Source: an uncultured cyanobacterium
GTDB lineage: Bacteria; Cyanobacteriota; Cyanobacteriia; PCC-6307; Cyanobiaceae
Direction: 5' to 3'
Assembly (NCBI GenBank): GCA_903934745.1
Contig: CAIZOZ010000015.1
Coordinates: 1 to 22,456 of the forward strand
Length of the DNA stretch: 22,456 nt
Below the pieces are notes generated by a model. It saw nothing but the letters and a program-made list of their open reading frames with translations, searched no databases and was not told the DNA's origin. The translations under genes were made by a program, and so were the position numbers. This document shows, piece after piece, positions 1 to 8,571 of the stretch. The number at the start of each line of letters is the position of its first letter. Within the stretch, counting starts at the first letter, position 1.

Positions 1-1806
1 GACCGCCGCGTCATCCAGCTGCCGATCGATCCCGGCCTGCTCTGCCTGCGCGGGCTGAGTCCGCGGCGGCTGCGCTTCGAGGTGGAGTACGGCCTGGAAC
101 GGGGCACCAGCGCCAACAGTTTCCTGTTCGCAGCCGGTGCCAATGACGCCGGCCAGCCGATGCCACCGGTGCTGATCCATCCGCCTGGCGCCTCCTTCGC
201 CGAGTCCTTCCTGGCAGAGCTGGGCAGCCTCGTGCCCGCCGATGCCGCCCTCAAGGTGGTGGTGGGCCACGTCAACCCCAACCGGGTGGCCCTGCTGCGC
301 CAGCTGGCCAGCCGCTGGCCGGCCCTGATGCTGGTGGCCTCCAACGCCGGCGCCCGGCTGCTTGCGGAACTCTGGAACCAGCCGCAGCCAGGCTCTGCAC
401 CTGGGGGCAGCCCCGAGCAGCTCGCCCCCCCCTTACCCGCCATCGATATCGTCAAGCAGGAGGCCTGCCGCCAACTGGCGGGCGGCCACCGGCTCTGCCT
501 GCTGCCGGTGCCGACGCCGCGCTGGCCCGGGGCGTTAATGGCCTTCGAGGAACGCACCGGCCTGCTGATGAGTGGCAAGTTCTTCGCCGCCCATCTCTGC
601 AGCGAAAGCTTCGCCGAAGCCAATCGCGACAGCACCGAAGAAGATCGCCGCTACTTCTACGACTGCCTGATGGCGCCGATGGCCCGCCAGGTGGAAAGCG
701 TGGTGGATCGCCTCGATGACCTGCCGATCCGCACAATCGCGCCGGGGCACGGGCCGGCGATCGCCGAAAGCTGGCGCAGCCTGCTGGCCGACTACCGCCG
801 CTGGGGAGCAGCCCAGGGACGGGCCAACCTGTCCGTGGCGCTCCTCTATGCCAGCGCCTACGGCAACACCGCCGCCATCGCCGATGCCCTGGCCCAAGGG
901 GTCTCGCGCACAGGCGTGCGGGTGGAGAGCATCAATTGTGAGTTCGCCTCCGCCGAACAGCTGCTGACCACGATCCGCGCTTGCGATGCCCTGCTGATCG
1001 GCTCCCCCACCCTGGGGGGACACGCTCCCACGCCGATTGTGTCGGCCCTCGGCACGGTGCTGGCCGAAGGCGACCGGGCCAAACCCGTGGGTGTGTTCGG
1101 CAGCTTCGGCTGGAGCGGCGAGGCAATCGATCTGCTCGAGAGCAAGTTGCGCGATGGCGGCTTCAGCTTCGCCTTCGAACCGATCCGGGTGAAGTTCAGC
1201 CCCGACCTGGCCACCCTGCGCACCCTGGAGGAAACGGGCACGAGCCTGGGTCGGCAGCTGGAAACCGAGCGCCGCCGCAGCCAGCTGCGCAGCACCGGCG
1301 GCGGTCTCAATGAAAGCCGTAGCAACCCGGCGATCCAGGCCCTGGGCCGGGTGGTGGGCTCGCTTTGCGTGCTCACGGCCCGCAAAGGAGCGGGAGAGCA
1401 GACCCAGAGCGGGGCGATGGTGGCCAGCTGGGTGAGCCAGGCGAGCTTCTCCCCCCCGGGCTTCACGGTGGCGGTGGCCAAGGACCGATCGGTGGAAACC
1501 CTGCTGCATGTGGGCGATCATTTCGCCCTCAACGTGCTCGCCGCCGGGCGCGAACGGGAACCGATGAAGCGCTTCCTGCGGCCCTTCCCCCCTGGCGCCG
1601 ACCGCTTTGCCGGCCTCGAAACCCAGACCAGTCCGGGCGGCCAGCCGCTGCTGCCGGAGGCCGTGGCCTGGCTGGAGGCGAGCGTGAAGCAGCGGATGGA
1701 ATGCGGCGACCACTGGGTGCTCTATGCCCAGGTGCAGCACGGCGGCCTGCTCGATGCCAAGGCCACCACCGCCGTGCACCAACGCCGCAACGGTGGCAGC
1801 TACTGA
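1..1806 (+). CDS. flv1: Flavodiiron protein, Flv1-like, 5' end missing
   Basis: The frame is open from the first base, so the true start lies upstream; 601 codons are visible. In cyanobacteria these proteins reduce O2 to water downstream of photosystem I, usually as Flv1/Flv3 pairs, in the cytosol. Domain order is metallo-beta-lactamase-like diiron (about codons 25-270), flavodoxin (about 277-430, with an FMN-loop signature SAYGNT) and flavin reductase (about 443-600). The diiron motif HxExDH is replaced by H90-V-N92-P-N94-R95. The later ligands also differ: R174 stands where a His is expected (TPRWP), K193 where an Asp is expected (SGKFF), and H250 is retained (GHGP). Such neutral or basic substitutions are typical of the Flv1/Flv2 class rather than Flv3/Flv4, hence the symbol. 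A partner flv3 may lie just upstream; this is inference. Rubrerythrin follows 80 bp downstream on the same strand. Confidence 0.9.
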   Translation, partial: DRRVIQLPIDPGLLCLRGLSPRRLRFEVEYGLERGTSANSFLFAAGANDAGQPMPPVLIHPPGASFAESFLAELGSLVPADAALKVVVGHVNPNRVALLRQLASRWPALMLVASNAGARLLAELWNQPQPGSAPGGSPEQLAPPLPAIDIVKQEACRQLAGGHRLCLLPVPTPRWPGALMAFEERTGLLMSGKFFAAHLCSESFAEANRDSTEEDRRYFYDCLMAPMARQVESVVDRLDDLPIRTIAPGHGPAIAESWRSLLADYRRWGAAQGRANLSVALLYASAYGNTAAIADALAQGVSRTGVRVESINCEFASAEQLLTTIRACDALLIGSPTLGGHAPTPIVSALGTVLAEGDRAKPVGVFGSFGWSGEAIDLLESKLRDGGFSFAFEPIRVKFSPDLATLRTLEETGTSLGRQLETERRRSQLRSTGGGLNESRSNPAIQALGRVVGSLCVLTARKGAGEQTQSGAMVASWVSQASFSPPGFTVAVAKDRSVETLLHVGDHFALNVLAAGREREPMKRFLRPFPPGADRFAGLETQTSPGGQPLLPEAVAWLEASVKQRMECGDHWVLYAQVQHGGLLDAKATTAVHQRRNGGSY

Positions 1807-1853
1807 GCCGGCCAGCCCAGTCCCGGCTAATCCATAGTCGCTCCGACTTCGTG

Positions 1854-1859
1854 TAAGAT
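1854..1859 (+). promoter_or_regulatory. Possible -10 element for rubrerythrin
   Basis: TAAGAT lies in the 80-bp spacer between the flavodiiron gene and rubrerythrin, about 28 bp before the rubrerythrin ATG. It resembles a sigma-70 -10 box, but I see no good -35 at the usual distance, so read-through from the upstream gene is equally possible. Confidence 0.25.
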
Positions 1860-1886
1860 CTGATCCTTGCCGCTCGGCCCACCGCC

Positions 1887-2603
1887 ATGGATCTCTCCAA
1901 CCCGGACACCAACGCCAATCTCGAAGCCGCCTTCGGCGGCGAGAGCATGGCCAACCGCAAGTACCTGTTCTTCGCCGACGTGGCCAAGCAACTGGGCCAG
2001 AACGAACTGGCCAAGTTGTTCCGCGACACCGCCGCCCAGGAAACCGAGCACGCCTTCGCCCACTTCCGCCTGCTGCACCCGGAGCTGGTGATCACGGATG
2101 CGGCCAGCCTCAGCGACGCGCAGAAACAGGCGATCCTGAGCCGCTGCCTCGAGCTCGCCATCGAAGGCGAAACCTACGAGTACACCACGATGTACCCGGA
2201 GTTCGCCGCCCAGGCCCGCACCGATCGCGACACCAACGCCGAAACCGAGTTCAACGACCAGATCGCCGAATCCGAGCAGCACGCCGGCATCTTCCGCAAA
2301 GCCGCCAGCAATTTCGGCTTCCTCACGCCGATCGAACAGCACCATGCCGAGCGCTACGGCGTGGCCCTGGAGGCTCTCCAAGGCCAAGGCACAGCCGGCC
2401 AGGCGCCCACCGCCGTGGCCGGCAAGTGGATCTGCAAGGTGTGCTCGATGATCTACGACCCGGCCATCGGCGACCCCGACTCCGGCATCGCCGCCGGCAC
2501 GCCGTTCGAGGCCATTCCCGAGGACTGGATCTGCCCGATCTGCCTGGCCCACAAGGCTAGCTTCATTCCGTATCACGAACCCGAGCTTCTTGCTGCTGTC
2601 TGA
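1887..2603 (+). CDS. Rubrerythrin
   Basis: A 238-residue non-haem iron protein that reduces hydrogen peroxide to water. The N-terminal ferritin-like four-helix domain has carboxylate motifs at E19, E52xxH55, E95xxE98 and ESEQH (128-132). The last one is shifted by a residue from the ExxH of classical rubrerythrins. The C-terminal rubredoxin-like domain binds one iron through CxxC at 183-186 and CxxC at 216-219, with a WICxxC...WICPIC pattern. The protein is slightly longer than classical rubrerythrin (about 190 residues), with a Gly/Ala/Gln linker near 165-178. The start at ATG 1887 is the first in-frame Met and gives a normal N-terminus; no clear Shine-Dalgarno is visible. Its position just after the flavodiiron gene suggests a shared role in removing oxygen and peroxide, perhaps by co-transcription. 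Confidence 0.93.
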   Translation: MDLSNPDTNANLEAAFGGESMANRKYLFFADVAKQLGQNELAKLFRDTAAQETEHAFAHFRLLHPELVITDAASLSDAQKQAILSRCLELAIEGETYEYTTMYPEFAAQARTDRDTNAETEFNDQIAESEQHAGIFRKAASNFGFLTPIEQHHAERYGVALEALQGQGTAGQAPTAVAGKWICKVCSMIYDPAIGDPDSGIAAGTPFEAIPEDWICPICLAHKASFIPYHEPELLAAV

Positions 2604-2826
2604 TCACCCTTTTGCACCTCCAAGCAGACGTCGCACTTTATTTCGCAGCGACGCTTTGCTGCGGCAGCGGTGCAAGCGAGCAGCTCCTCGACGGACCGGA
2701 GCCTGCCCCTTGCACCGTGCTCGGATTTCATCACCGGAGTTTCATCATTTGGCCAAGAACGGCTGAGCTCCTGAACCAATCGCCGCCACATTCCCTAGAA
2801 AGAATCACTCCCTGCGCCTTGCCTCC

Positions 2827-3063
2827 ATGGCTGCGGCCGATCGTCCCGTCGCTCCAGCGCTGCCGGGGCTACCAGAGCTGTGGCAAGAGCGCAGTGTCGT
2901 GCGCTATCGGGGCTTCGTGCTGATCCCCCAGCCCGATCTCGGCTGGCTGGTCCGGCCAGAACGCAGTCCGATGGCGATCCTGCCCTTCCGCGTGCCGCCG
3001 AACTCCCTGAGCGACGTCAAAGCCCTGGTGGACTGGCGCCTGAGCCAGGACCAGTCGAGCTGA
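2827..3063 (+). CDS. Small conserved cyanobacterial protein of unknown function
   Basis: Encodes 78 residues with no recognisable catalytic motif, signal peptide or membrane segment. The core contains WQERSVVRYRGF, a Trp-Leu-Val-Arg-Pro-Glu-Arg segment, PFRVPP and a C-terminal stretch ending VDWRLSQ. This looks like a small soluble protein family I associate with picocyanobacteria, but I cannot name a function. The ATG at 2827 follows a 223-bp spacer after rubrerythrin. That spacer holds a short inverted repeat at 2629-2653 but no convincing terminator. An overlapping frame (2612-2923) looks non-coding. Confidence rests on recall of the family and natural amino-acid composition. Confidence 0.7.
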   Translation: MAAADRPVAPALPGLPELWQERSVVRYRGFVLIPQPDLGWLVRPERSPMAILPFRVPPNSLSDVKALVDWRLSQDQSS

Positions 3064-3405
3064 GCCACCAGGCCACACCTAGCGAAATTGACAGGCCAAA
3101 CCGACAGCGCCGCTCAGGCGGCGTGCGGTGGCATGGGGCCGGAGCCACCACCAGCCTGGAACGAGAGCACCAGGGTGGCCCAGTGATCGGGCCGGGCCGG
3201 GCGCCGCCGCCGAGCACGCCGAACTCCAAAAGGAACGCGCACCACATTGGTGCCCTCCACCCTGGTCGTACCGTCCGATCCGCCCTCAGGGCCGTTGCCG
3301 TTCATGGTCTCCAGAGTGATGAATGGCGAGAGGCCTGCCAGCGGTGAGCCCGGCAGACAGGGGAATGATGCGCCATGGCTGGGGGGAATGGTACCTGGCG
3401 AACCC
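3064..3405. other. Gap with no confident gene; possible remnant frame on minus strand
   Basis: These 342 bp lie between two genes whose stop codons face each other. I see no RNA gene or good terminator. One minus-strand frame, open from 3434 down to 3114, has natural-looking codons in its last 65 or so residues (TMNGNGPEGGSDGTTRVEG, VVRVPFG, HWATLVLSF). It has no good start outside gcvP, so it may be a decayed gene or a chance frame. I do not annotate it as a gene. Confidence 0.3.
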
Positions 3406-6357
3406 CTAGGTGACCAGTTCCGCGATCGCCACATCCTCGACGGAGGGGCAGGTGCACACCAGGTTGCGATCGCCGTAGGCGTTATCGATGCGGGCCACCG
3501 CCGGCCAGAACTTGCTGGCGCGTTGACCGGGGCCGGCGGGGAAGGCGGCCTGGCTGCGGCTGTAGGGCCGGTCCCAGAGGTCTGCGGTCACGGCCGCCAG
3601 GGTGTGGGGGGCCCGCTTGAGGGGATTGTCCAGGGGGTCGGCCTGGCCCGATTCAATCGCCGCCGCCTCGGCCCGGATGGCGATCATCGCCGCACAGAAG
3701 CGATCGATCTCGGCGAGCGATTCGCTCTCAGTGGGCTCCACCATCACCGTGCCCGCCACCGGCCAGCTCACGGTGGGGGCATGGAAGCCGAAGTCCATCA
3801 GCCGTTTAGCCAGATCATCCACCTCCAGGCCGCAACAGCGCTTGAGCGGCCGCAGATCGAGGATGCACTCGTGGGCCACCCGGCCCGCAGCGCCGCGATA
3901 GAGCACCGGGAAATGGCGATCCAGCCGCTCGGCGATCACATTGGCGCTGAGCAGGGCCACCTGGCTGGCCATGCGCAGGCCGCTGCCCCCCATCATGCGG
4001 ATGTACATCCAGCTGATCGGCAGGATGCCGGCACTGCCGCCGGGAGCCGCTGACACCGGGCCGATCGCGCTGGCCGCCGCCGCTGCCGCCAAGGGGTGAC
4101 CGGGCAGGAAAGGCAGCAGATGGGCCGCCACCCCGATCGGCCCCACCCCGGGGCCGCCACCGCCATGGGGAATGCAGAAGGTCTTGTGGAGGTTGAGATG
4201 GCAGACATCGGCGCCATAAAACCCCGGTTTGCACAGCCCCACCTGGGCATTGAGATTGGCACCGTCGAGATACACCTGGCCGCCGTGGTCGTGCACCAGC
4301 TGACAGATCGCCCGGATGCCGGTTTCGAAGACACCGTGGGTGGAGGGATAGGTGACCATCAACGCCGCCAGATCGTTGGCATGGGCCGCGGCCTTCGCCG
4401 CCAGATCGGCCTGGTCGATGTTGCCGTGGAGATCACAGGCCACCGCCACCACCTGCATGCCGGCCATCACGGCGCTGGCGGGGTTGGTGCCGTGGGCGCT
4501 GGTGGGGATCAGGCAGATGCGGCGGTGACCCTCCCCACGGCTGCGGTGCCAGGCCCTGATCACCAGCAGGCCGGCATATTCCCCCTGGGAGCCGGCATTG
4601 GGCTGCAGGGAAACACCGGCAAAGCCGGTGATCGCCGCCAGCCAGGCCTCCAGATCGGCCATCAAGCGGGCATAACCGCGGCACTGCTCGGCCGGAGCGA
4701 AGGGGTGGAGCTGGGCAAAGGCGGGCCAGCTCACCGGCGCCAGCTCGGCGGCGGCATTCAGCTTCATCGTGCAGCTGCCCAGGGGGATCATCCCGTGCAC
4801 CAGCGAGAGGTCCTTGCTCACCAGCTGCTGGATGTAGCGCAGCAGCTCGGTTTCGCTGCGGTAGCGCTGGAATACCTCCTGGCGCAACCAGGGTTGGTGC
4901 CGCCGCGGCAGAGCCGCCAGCGGTTCGCCCTGTTGAGCGAGGGCGCCATGGAGAGCGGCGATCGCCGTGGCGGTCCGATCTGGATCGGCGGCCAGAGCCG
5001 CCAGCAGCCGTTCCAGTTCGGCCGGGGTGCTGAGCTCATCAAGGCTGATCGCCAGGCTGGAGGGCGCTCCATGCACGCCCTCGCCCAGCGCACCGCGGCG
5101 CAGGTTGAAGCCGGCCTGGGCGGCCCGCGCCAGCAGAACGCCCACCGCCTCGCCGCGCAACACCAGGGTGTCGAAGCCCGGGCCCGGATCCACGCTCAAC
5201 TCCAGAGCGGCCAGGGCCGCGGCCAGGGCCTGGCGCAGCGCCACGATCCGGGTGGCGATCGCCGTCAGCCCCTCGGGGCCGTGGTGCACCGCATAGAAGC
5301 TGGCCATCACCGCCAGCAGCACCTGGGCCGTGCAGATGTTGCTGGTGGCCTTGTCGCGGCGGATGTGTTGTTCCCGCGTCTGCAGCGCCAGGCGCAGGGC
5401 CGGCTGGCCCTCAGCATCGCGGGACTGGCCCACCAGGCGACCCGGAATCTGCCGCTTGAAGGCCTCGCGGGTGGCAAAGAAGGCGGCATGGGGCCCACCG
5501 AAGCCCATCGGCACGCCATAGCGCTGCAGGCTGCCCACGGCGAGATCAGCCCCGAGATCGCCCACCGGCGCCAGCAGCACCTGGGCGAGGGGATCAATCG
5601 CCACCGTGGTGATCACGCCAGCGGCCTGGGCCGCGGCCAGCAGGGGGCTGGGATCCCACAGGCGCCCCGCCGTACCCGGCAACTGAATCAACAGGCCAAA
5701 GGCCTCGGCGGGCAGGGCCTGGTCGGCCACCAGGGAGCCGGCGGCCAGCTGGGCGGCCAGGGCCTCGGCCTCGATCAGCTCCAGGCTGATCTCCAGGGGC
5801 TCAGCCCGGGTCTGCAGCACGGCCAGGGTCTGGGGCAGCACGGCGCGATCCACCAGAAAGCGCCGGGCCTGCGGCCGTGGACTCACCGCCAGGGCCAGGG
5901 CCATCGCCTCCGCCGCGGCCGTGGCCTCATCCAGCAGCGAGGCATTGGCGATCGGCAGGCCGGTCAGCTCGCTCACCAGGGTCTGGAAGTTGAGCAGGGC
6001 TTCGAGCCGTCCCTGGGCAATCTCCGCCTGGTAAGGCGTGTAGGCCGTGTACCAGCAGGGGTTCTCCAGCACATGGCGCTGGATCAGGGCCGGGGTGGCC
6101 GTGCCGAAGTAGCCGAGGCCGATCAGGCTGCGCCTGGGCTGGTTGAGGGCGGCGATCTCCGCCAGTTCAGCCAGGGCCTCGGCTTCGCCGCAGGGCTCGG
6201 GTAATCCGGCGCCGGCCGCCTCGGGCGTCAGCAGGATGTCGGCCGGAACGACAGCAGCGGCCAGGCCTTCCAGCGAATCGAGCCCCAGCTCGGCCAGCAT
6301 CCGCTGGCGATCGGTGGGATCAGGTCCGAGATGGCGTATCTCAAAGGATGCGGTCAC
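3406..6357 (-). CDS. gcvP: Glycine dehydrogenase (decarboxylating), glycine cleavage P protein
   Basis: A 983-residue homodimer-type P protein, the expected full length. It decarboxylates glycine with pyridoxal phosphate and passes the aminomethyl group to the lipoyl arm of GcvH; in cyanobacteria this supports photorespiratory glycine turnover and one-carbon supply. The PLP lysine is K725 in NLHKTFCIPHGGGGPG, followed by the glycine-rich loop GVGPIGV. The N-terminal start reads IRHLGP, typical of the family. The start codon is GTG at 6357. It lies 200 bp downstream of gcvH in the same direction. That spacer has no obvious riboswitch or terminator, so transcription from the gcvH side is likely. 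The T protein is not in the window. Long antisense frames over this gene are composition artefacts. Confidence 0.98.
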   Translation of the reverse strand: MTASFEIRHLGPDPTDRQRMLAELGLDSLEGLAAAVVPADILLTPEAAGAGLPEPCGEAEALAELAEIAALNQPRRSLIGLGYFGTATPALIQRHVLENPCWYTAYTPYQAEIAQGRLEALLNFQTLVSELTGLPIANASLLDEATAAAEAMALALAVSPRPQARRFLVDRAVLPQTLAVLQTRAEPLEISLELIEAEALAAQLAAGSLVADQALPAEAFGLLIQLPGTAGRLWDPSPLLAAAQAAGVITTVAIDPLAQVLLAPVGDLGADLAVGSLQRYGVPMGFGGPHAAFFATREAFKRQIPGRLVGQSRDAEGQPALRLALQTREQHIRRDKATSNICTAQVLLAVMASFYAVHHGPEGLTAIATRIVALRQALAAALAALELSVDPGPGFDTLVLRGEAVGVLLARAAQAGFNLRRGALGEGVHGAPSSLAISLDELSTPAELERLLAALAADPDRTATAIAALHGALAQQGEPLAALPRRHQPWLRQEVFQRYRSETELLRYIQQLVSKDLSLVHGMIPLGSCTMKLNAAAELAPVSWPAFAQLHPFAPAEQCRGYARLMADLEAWLAAITGFAGVSLQPNAGSQGEYAGLLVIRAWHRSRGEGHRRICLIPTSAHGTNPASAVMAGMQVVAVACDLHGNIDQADLAAKAAAHANDLAALMVTYPSTHGVFETGIRAICQLVHDHGGQVYLDGANLNAQVGLCKPGFYGADVCHLNLHKTFCIPHGGGGPGVGPIGVAAHLLPFLPGHPLAAAAAASAIGPVSAAPGGSAGILPISWMYIRMMGGSGLRMASQVALLSANVIAERLDRHFPVLYRGAAGRVAHECILDLRPLKRCCGLEVDDLAKRLMDFGFHAPTVSWPVAGTVMVEPTESESLAEIDRFCAAMIAIRAEAAAIESGQADPLDNPLKRAPHTLAAVTADLWDRPYSRSQAAFPAGPGQRASKFWPAVARIDNAYGDRNLVCTCPSVEDVAIAELVT

Positions 6358-6557
6358 GGACGCCAGTCGGACGGTGGCGGGATCCTAAAGAAATGTCCTG
6401 CAGCGCGGATCCCGGCCCCCAGCGCCTTGAGCACCGATCGCCAGAAACAGCCGCAGTGGAGCTGGTTGCACTCAGCTGGGACCGAGCCCTGGCTGAAGGC
6501 GATGGGCCCGCCACGGAGGCCTCTGAGCCATCAAGAACCGGCCCTGGTGCCAGCCGC

Positions 6558-6947
6558 TCAGTGGCCCTCCACCTTGCCGCGATAGGTGGCCGCATCCAGC
6601 AGCAGCTCCAGCTCGCCCGGGTCCTGGGGGCGCAGCACCAGCAGCCAGCCCTCGCCGTAGGGGTCGTTCTGCAGCTCCTCGGGGCTGGCCAGCACCGCCT
6701 CATTGCGGGCTTCCACCACCCCACTGATCGGTGCCAGCAGATCTTCGACGGCCTTCACCGATTCAACGCTGCCGAAACCCTGGCCGGCACGGATCGTCGC
6801 CCCCACCTCGGGCAGCTCCACGAACACGATGTCGCCGAGTTGGTCGACAGCGAAGGCACTGATGCCGATCCGGGCCCGTTCGCCTTCCAGGCGAACGTAT
6901 TCATGGCTGTCGGCGTAGCGGCAGTCATCGGGGAAGGTGAGCGCCAT
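6558..6947 (-). CDS. gcvH: Glycine cleavage system H protein
   Basis: A 129-residue lipoyl carrier that shuttles the aminomethyl group from the P protein to the T protein. The lipoylated lysine is K65 in the GSVESVKA motif, and the family pattern HEYVRLEG near the N-terminus and NDPYGEGWLL near the C-terminus are present. I chose the ATG at 6947 (MALTFPDDCRYA) because it matches the usual GcvH N-terminus; the frame extends to 7013 but that part is unlike the family. The gene starts 62 bp after the stop of the upstream PLP-enzyme gene and precedes gcvP, so the three probably form one transcription unit. Confidence 0.97.
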   Translation of the reverse strand: MALTFPDDCRYADSHEYVRLEGERARIGISAFAVDQLGDIVFVELPEVGATIRAGQGFGSVESVKAVEDLLAPISGVVEARNEAVLASPEELQNDPYGEGWLLVLRPQDPGELELLLDAATYRGKVEGH

Positions 6948-7009
6948 CGCCGGGGGAGAGCAAAGCAGCAGCGGCAGTCTGCTTGATTCCGAAACGGGCG
7001 TGCCGCCAC

Positions 7010-8311
7010 TCATCGACCAGCCGCGCCCGGAGCGGCCACCGATTCGAGCGCCAGCAGCGCCCGTTCCAGGGCCAGGCCCACATGGCTGTGGTGCGTGCCG
7101 CCCTGCACATAGAGCACATAGGGCTCCCGCAGCGGGCCATCGGCGGAGAATTCGCTGGTGCTGCCATCGATGAAGGTGCCGCCGGCCATCACCAGCTCAC
7201 TGGCATAGCCGGGCATCGGCGCCGGCACCGGCTCGAGATAGGCCCCCACCGGCGAGCAGGCCTGAAAGGCCCGACACACCGCCTGCAACGGTTCGGGGGC
7301 ACCGAGGCGAACCGCCTGGATCACATCGCTGCGATGGGCCCCCGGCTCGGGATGGACCGGATAGCCCAGCTCGGAGAACACCGTGGCCACCAGCTCGGCG
7401 CCGATCAGGGCCTCGGCCACCATCTGGGGGGCCAGAAACAGGCCCTGAAACAGCAGGCGATTGCAATCAAAACTGGTGCCGCCCTCACTGCCGATTCCCG
7501 GGGCCGTGAGCCGGCAACAAGCCCGTTCCACCAGCTCGGCTCGACCCGCCACGTAGCCGCCGGTGGGGGCGATCGTGCCGCCGAGATTCTTGATCAGGGA
7601 GCCGGCGATCAGATCCGCCCCCACGGCCGTGGGCTCGCACGCCTCCACCAGCTCGCCATAGCAGTTGTCCACGAACACCAGGCAATCCGGCTGCAGGGCC
7701 TTCACCCGCTCCACCAGCCGGCCGATCGCCGCCACCGGCAGCGAGGGTCGCCAGCTGTAGCCACAGCTGCGCTGGATCAGCACCAGCCGCGTGGGCAGGG
7801 CCAGGGCCTGCTCCAATCGCTCCTCATCGACCCGCCCCGAGGCCGTCAGCGGCAGCTCGTCATAGAGCACACCGAATTCCGCCAGCGATCCCTGGCCCTG
7901 GCCCCGCAGACCGATCACCTCTTCAAGGGTGTCGTAGGGGCGTCCAGTGAGCGAGAGCAGGCGATCGCCTGGCCGCAGCACACCGAACAGGGCAGCGGCG
8001 ATCGCGTGGGTGCCGGAGACGAACTGCAGACGCACCGCCGCGGCTTCGGCCTGCAGCACCCGGGCAAAGACCCGGTCGAGGGTCTCGCGGCCGAGGTCGC
8101 CATGGCCATAGCCACTCACCGAGGCGAAGTGATGTACCCCTACCCGCTCGGCGGCGAAGGCCGCCAGCACCCGCTCCAGCCCCGGACGGATCGTGGCCGT
8201 GCGGGCGGCGGCCAGGGGGGCGATGCGCTCGAGGGCGGCGGCGACCCGCTCGGCCGGCGCAGCCGGGGACAGGCGAGGCACAGGCAAGCCAGGAAAGCGA
8301 GCGCCAAGCAT
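7010..8311 (-). CDS. PLP-dependent enzyme, methionine gamma-lyase-like ('aluminium resistance protein') family
   Basis: A 433-residue fold-type I PLP enzyme of the family often labelled aluminium resistance protein or YnbB (Pfam Met_gamma_lyase). The PLP-binding lysine is K241 in GSLIKNLGGTIAPTGGY. Family stretches such as HHFASVSGYGHGD, RPYDTLEE, FVDNCYGE and YVQGGTHHSH are all visible. The true substrate in cyanobacteria is not established; a C-S lyase or related reaction is likely. The frame runs to 8428, but the first 39 residues are Cys/Ser/Arg-rich and unlike the family, so I place the start at ATG 8311. It lies 62 bp upstream of gcvH in the same direction and may belong to the gcv unit, which would fit amino-acid metabolism without proving the link. 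Confidence 0.9.
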   Translation of the reverse strand: MLGARFPGLPVPRLSPAAPAERVAAALERIAPLAAARTATIRPGLERVLAAFAAERVGVHHFASVSGYGHGDLGRETLDRVFARVLQAEAAAVRLQFVSGTHAIAAALFGVLRPGDRLLSLTGRPYDTLEEVIGLRGQGQGSLAEFGVLYDELPLTASGRVDEERLEQALALPTRLVLIQRSCGYSWRPSLPVAAIGRLVERVKALQPDCLVFVDNCYGELVEACEPTAVGADLIAGSLIKNLGGTIAPTGGYVAGRAELVERACCRLTAPGIGSEGGTSFDCNRLLFQGLFLAPQMVAEALIGAELVATVFSELGYPVHPEPGAHRSDVIQAVRLGAPEPLQAVCRAFQACSPVGAYLEPVPAPMPGYASELVMAGGTFIDGSTSEFSADGPLREPYVLYVQGGTHHSHVGLALERALLALESVAAPGAAGR

Positions 8312-8571
8312 GGCAGGCAGCACGCAGAGTGCAGAGTGCCGATCGAGAAGTAAAGAGCGAAGCGTGCAGTCGCGACGAGGCAGTGGCGACGATGCAGCGA
8401 GAACGGTATGACCAAAGCAATGCAGCAAATCGACGCGCTCGGCGCGACAGACCAGGCCCCACAGCTAGAAAAACCATCGCCTCATCAACTCTAAAGATTG
8501 AAAGCAACTCGTCGCCCATGAGCCGACGGTCTGTTGCCAGCGATTGAACCAGGCCTGGATCTCAACCAGAC

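Noticed and set aside
535..1782. 415-codon minus-strand frame opposite the flavodiiron gene
   Set aside because: It mirrors the high-G+C codon pattern of the real gene and has no domain signature.
2629..2653. Stem CGTCGC/GCGACG after rubrerythrin
   Set aside because: The stem is only 6 bp with a 13-nt loop and no real T-run, so it is not a convincing terminator.
4096..6204. 702-codon plus-strand frame opposite gcvP
   Set aside because: It is antisense to a complete gcvP, is rich in Gly, Gln, His and Arg, and has no motif.
6358..6557. Possible glycine riboswitch between gcvH and gcvP
   Set aside because: Glycine riboswitches occur near gcv genes, but I could not find the conserved core segments on the minus strand here.
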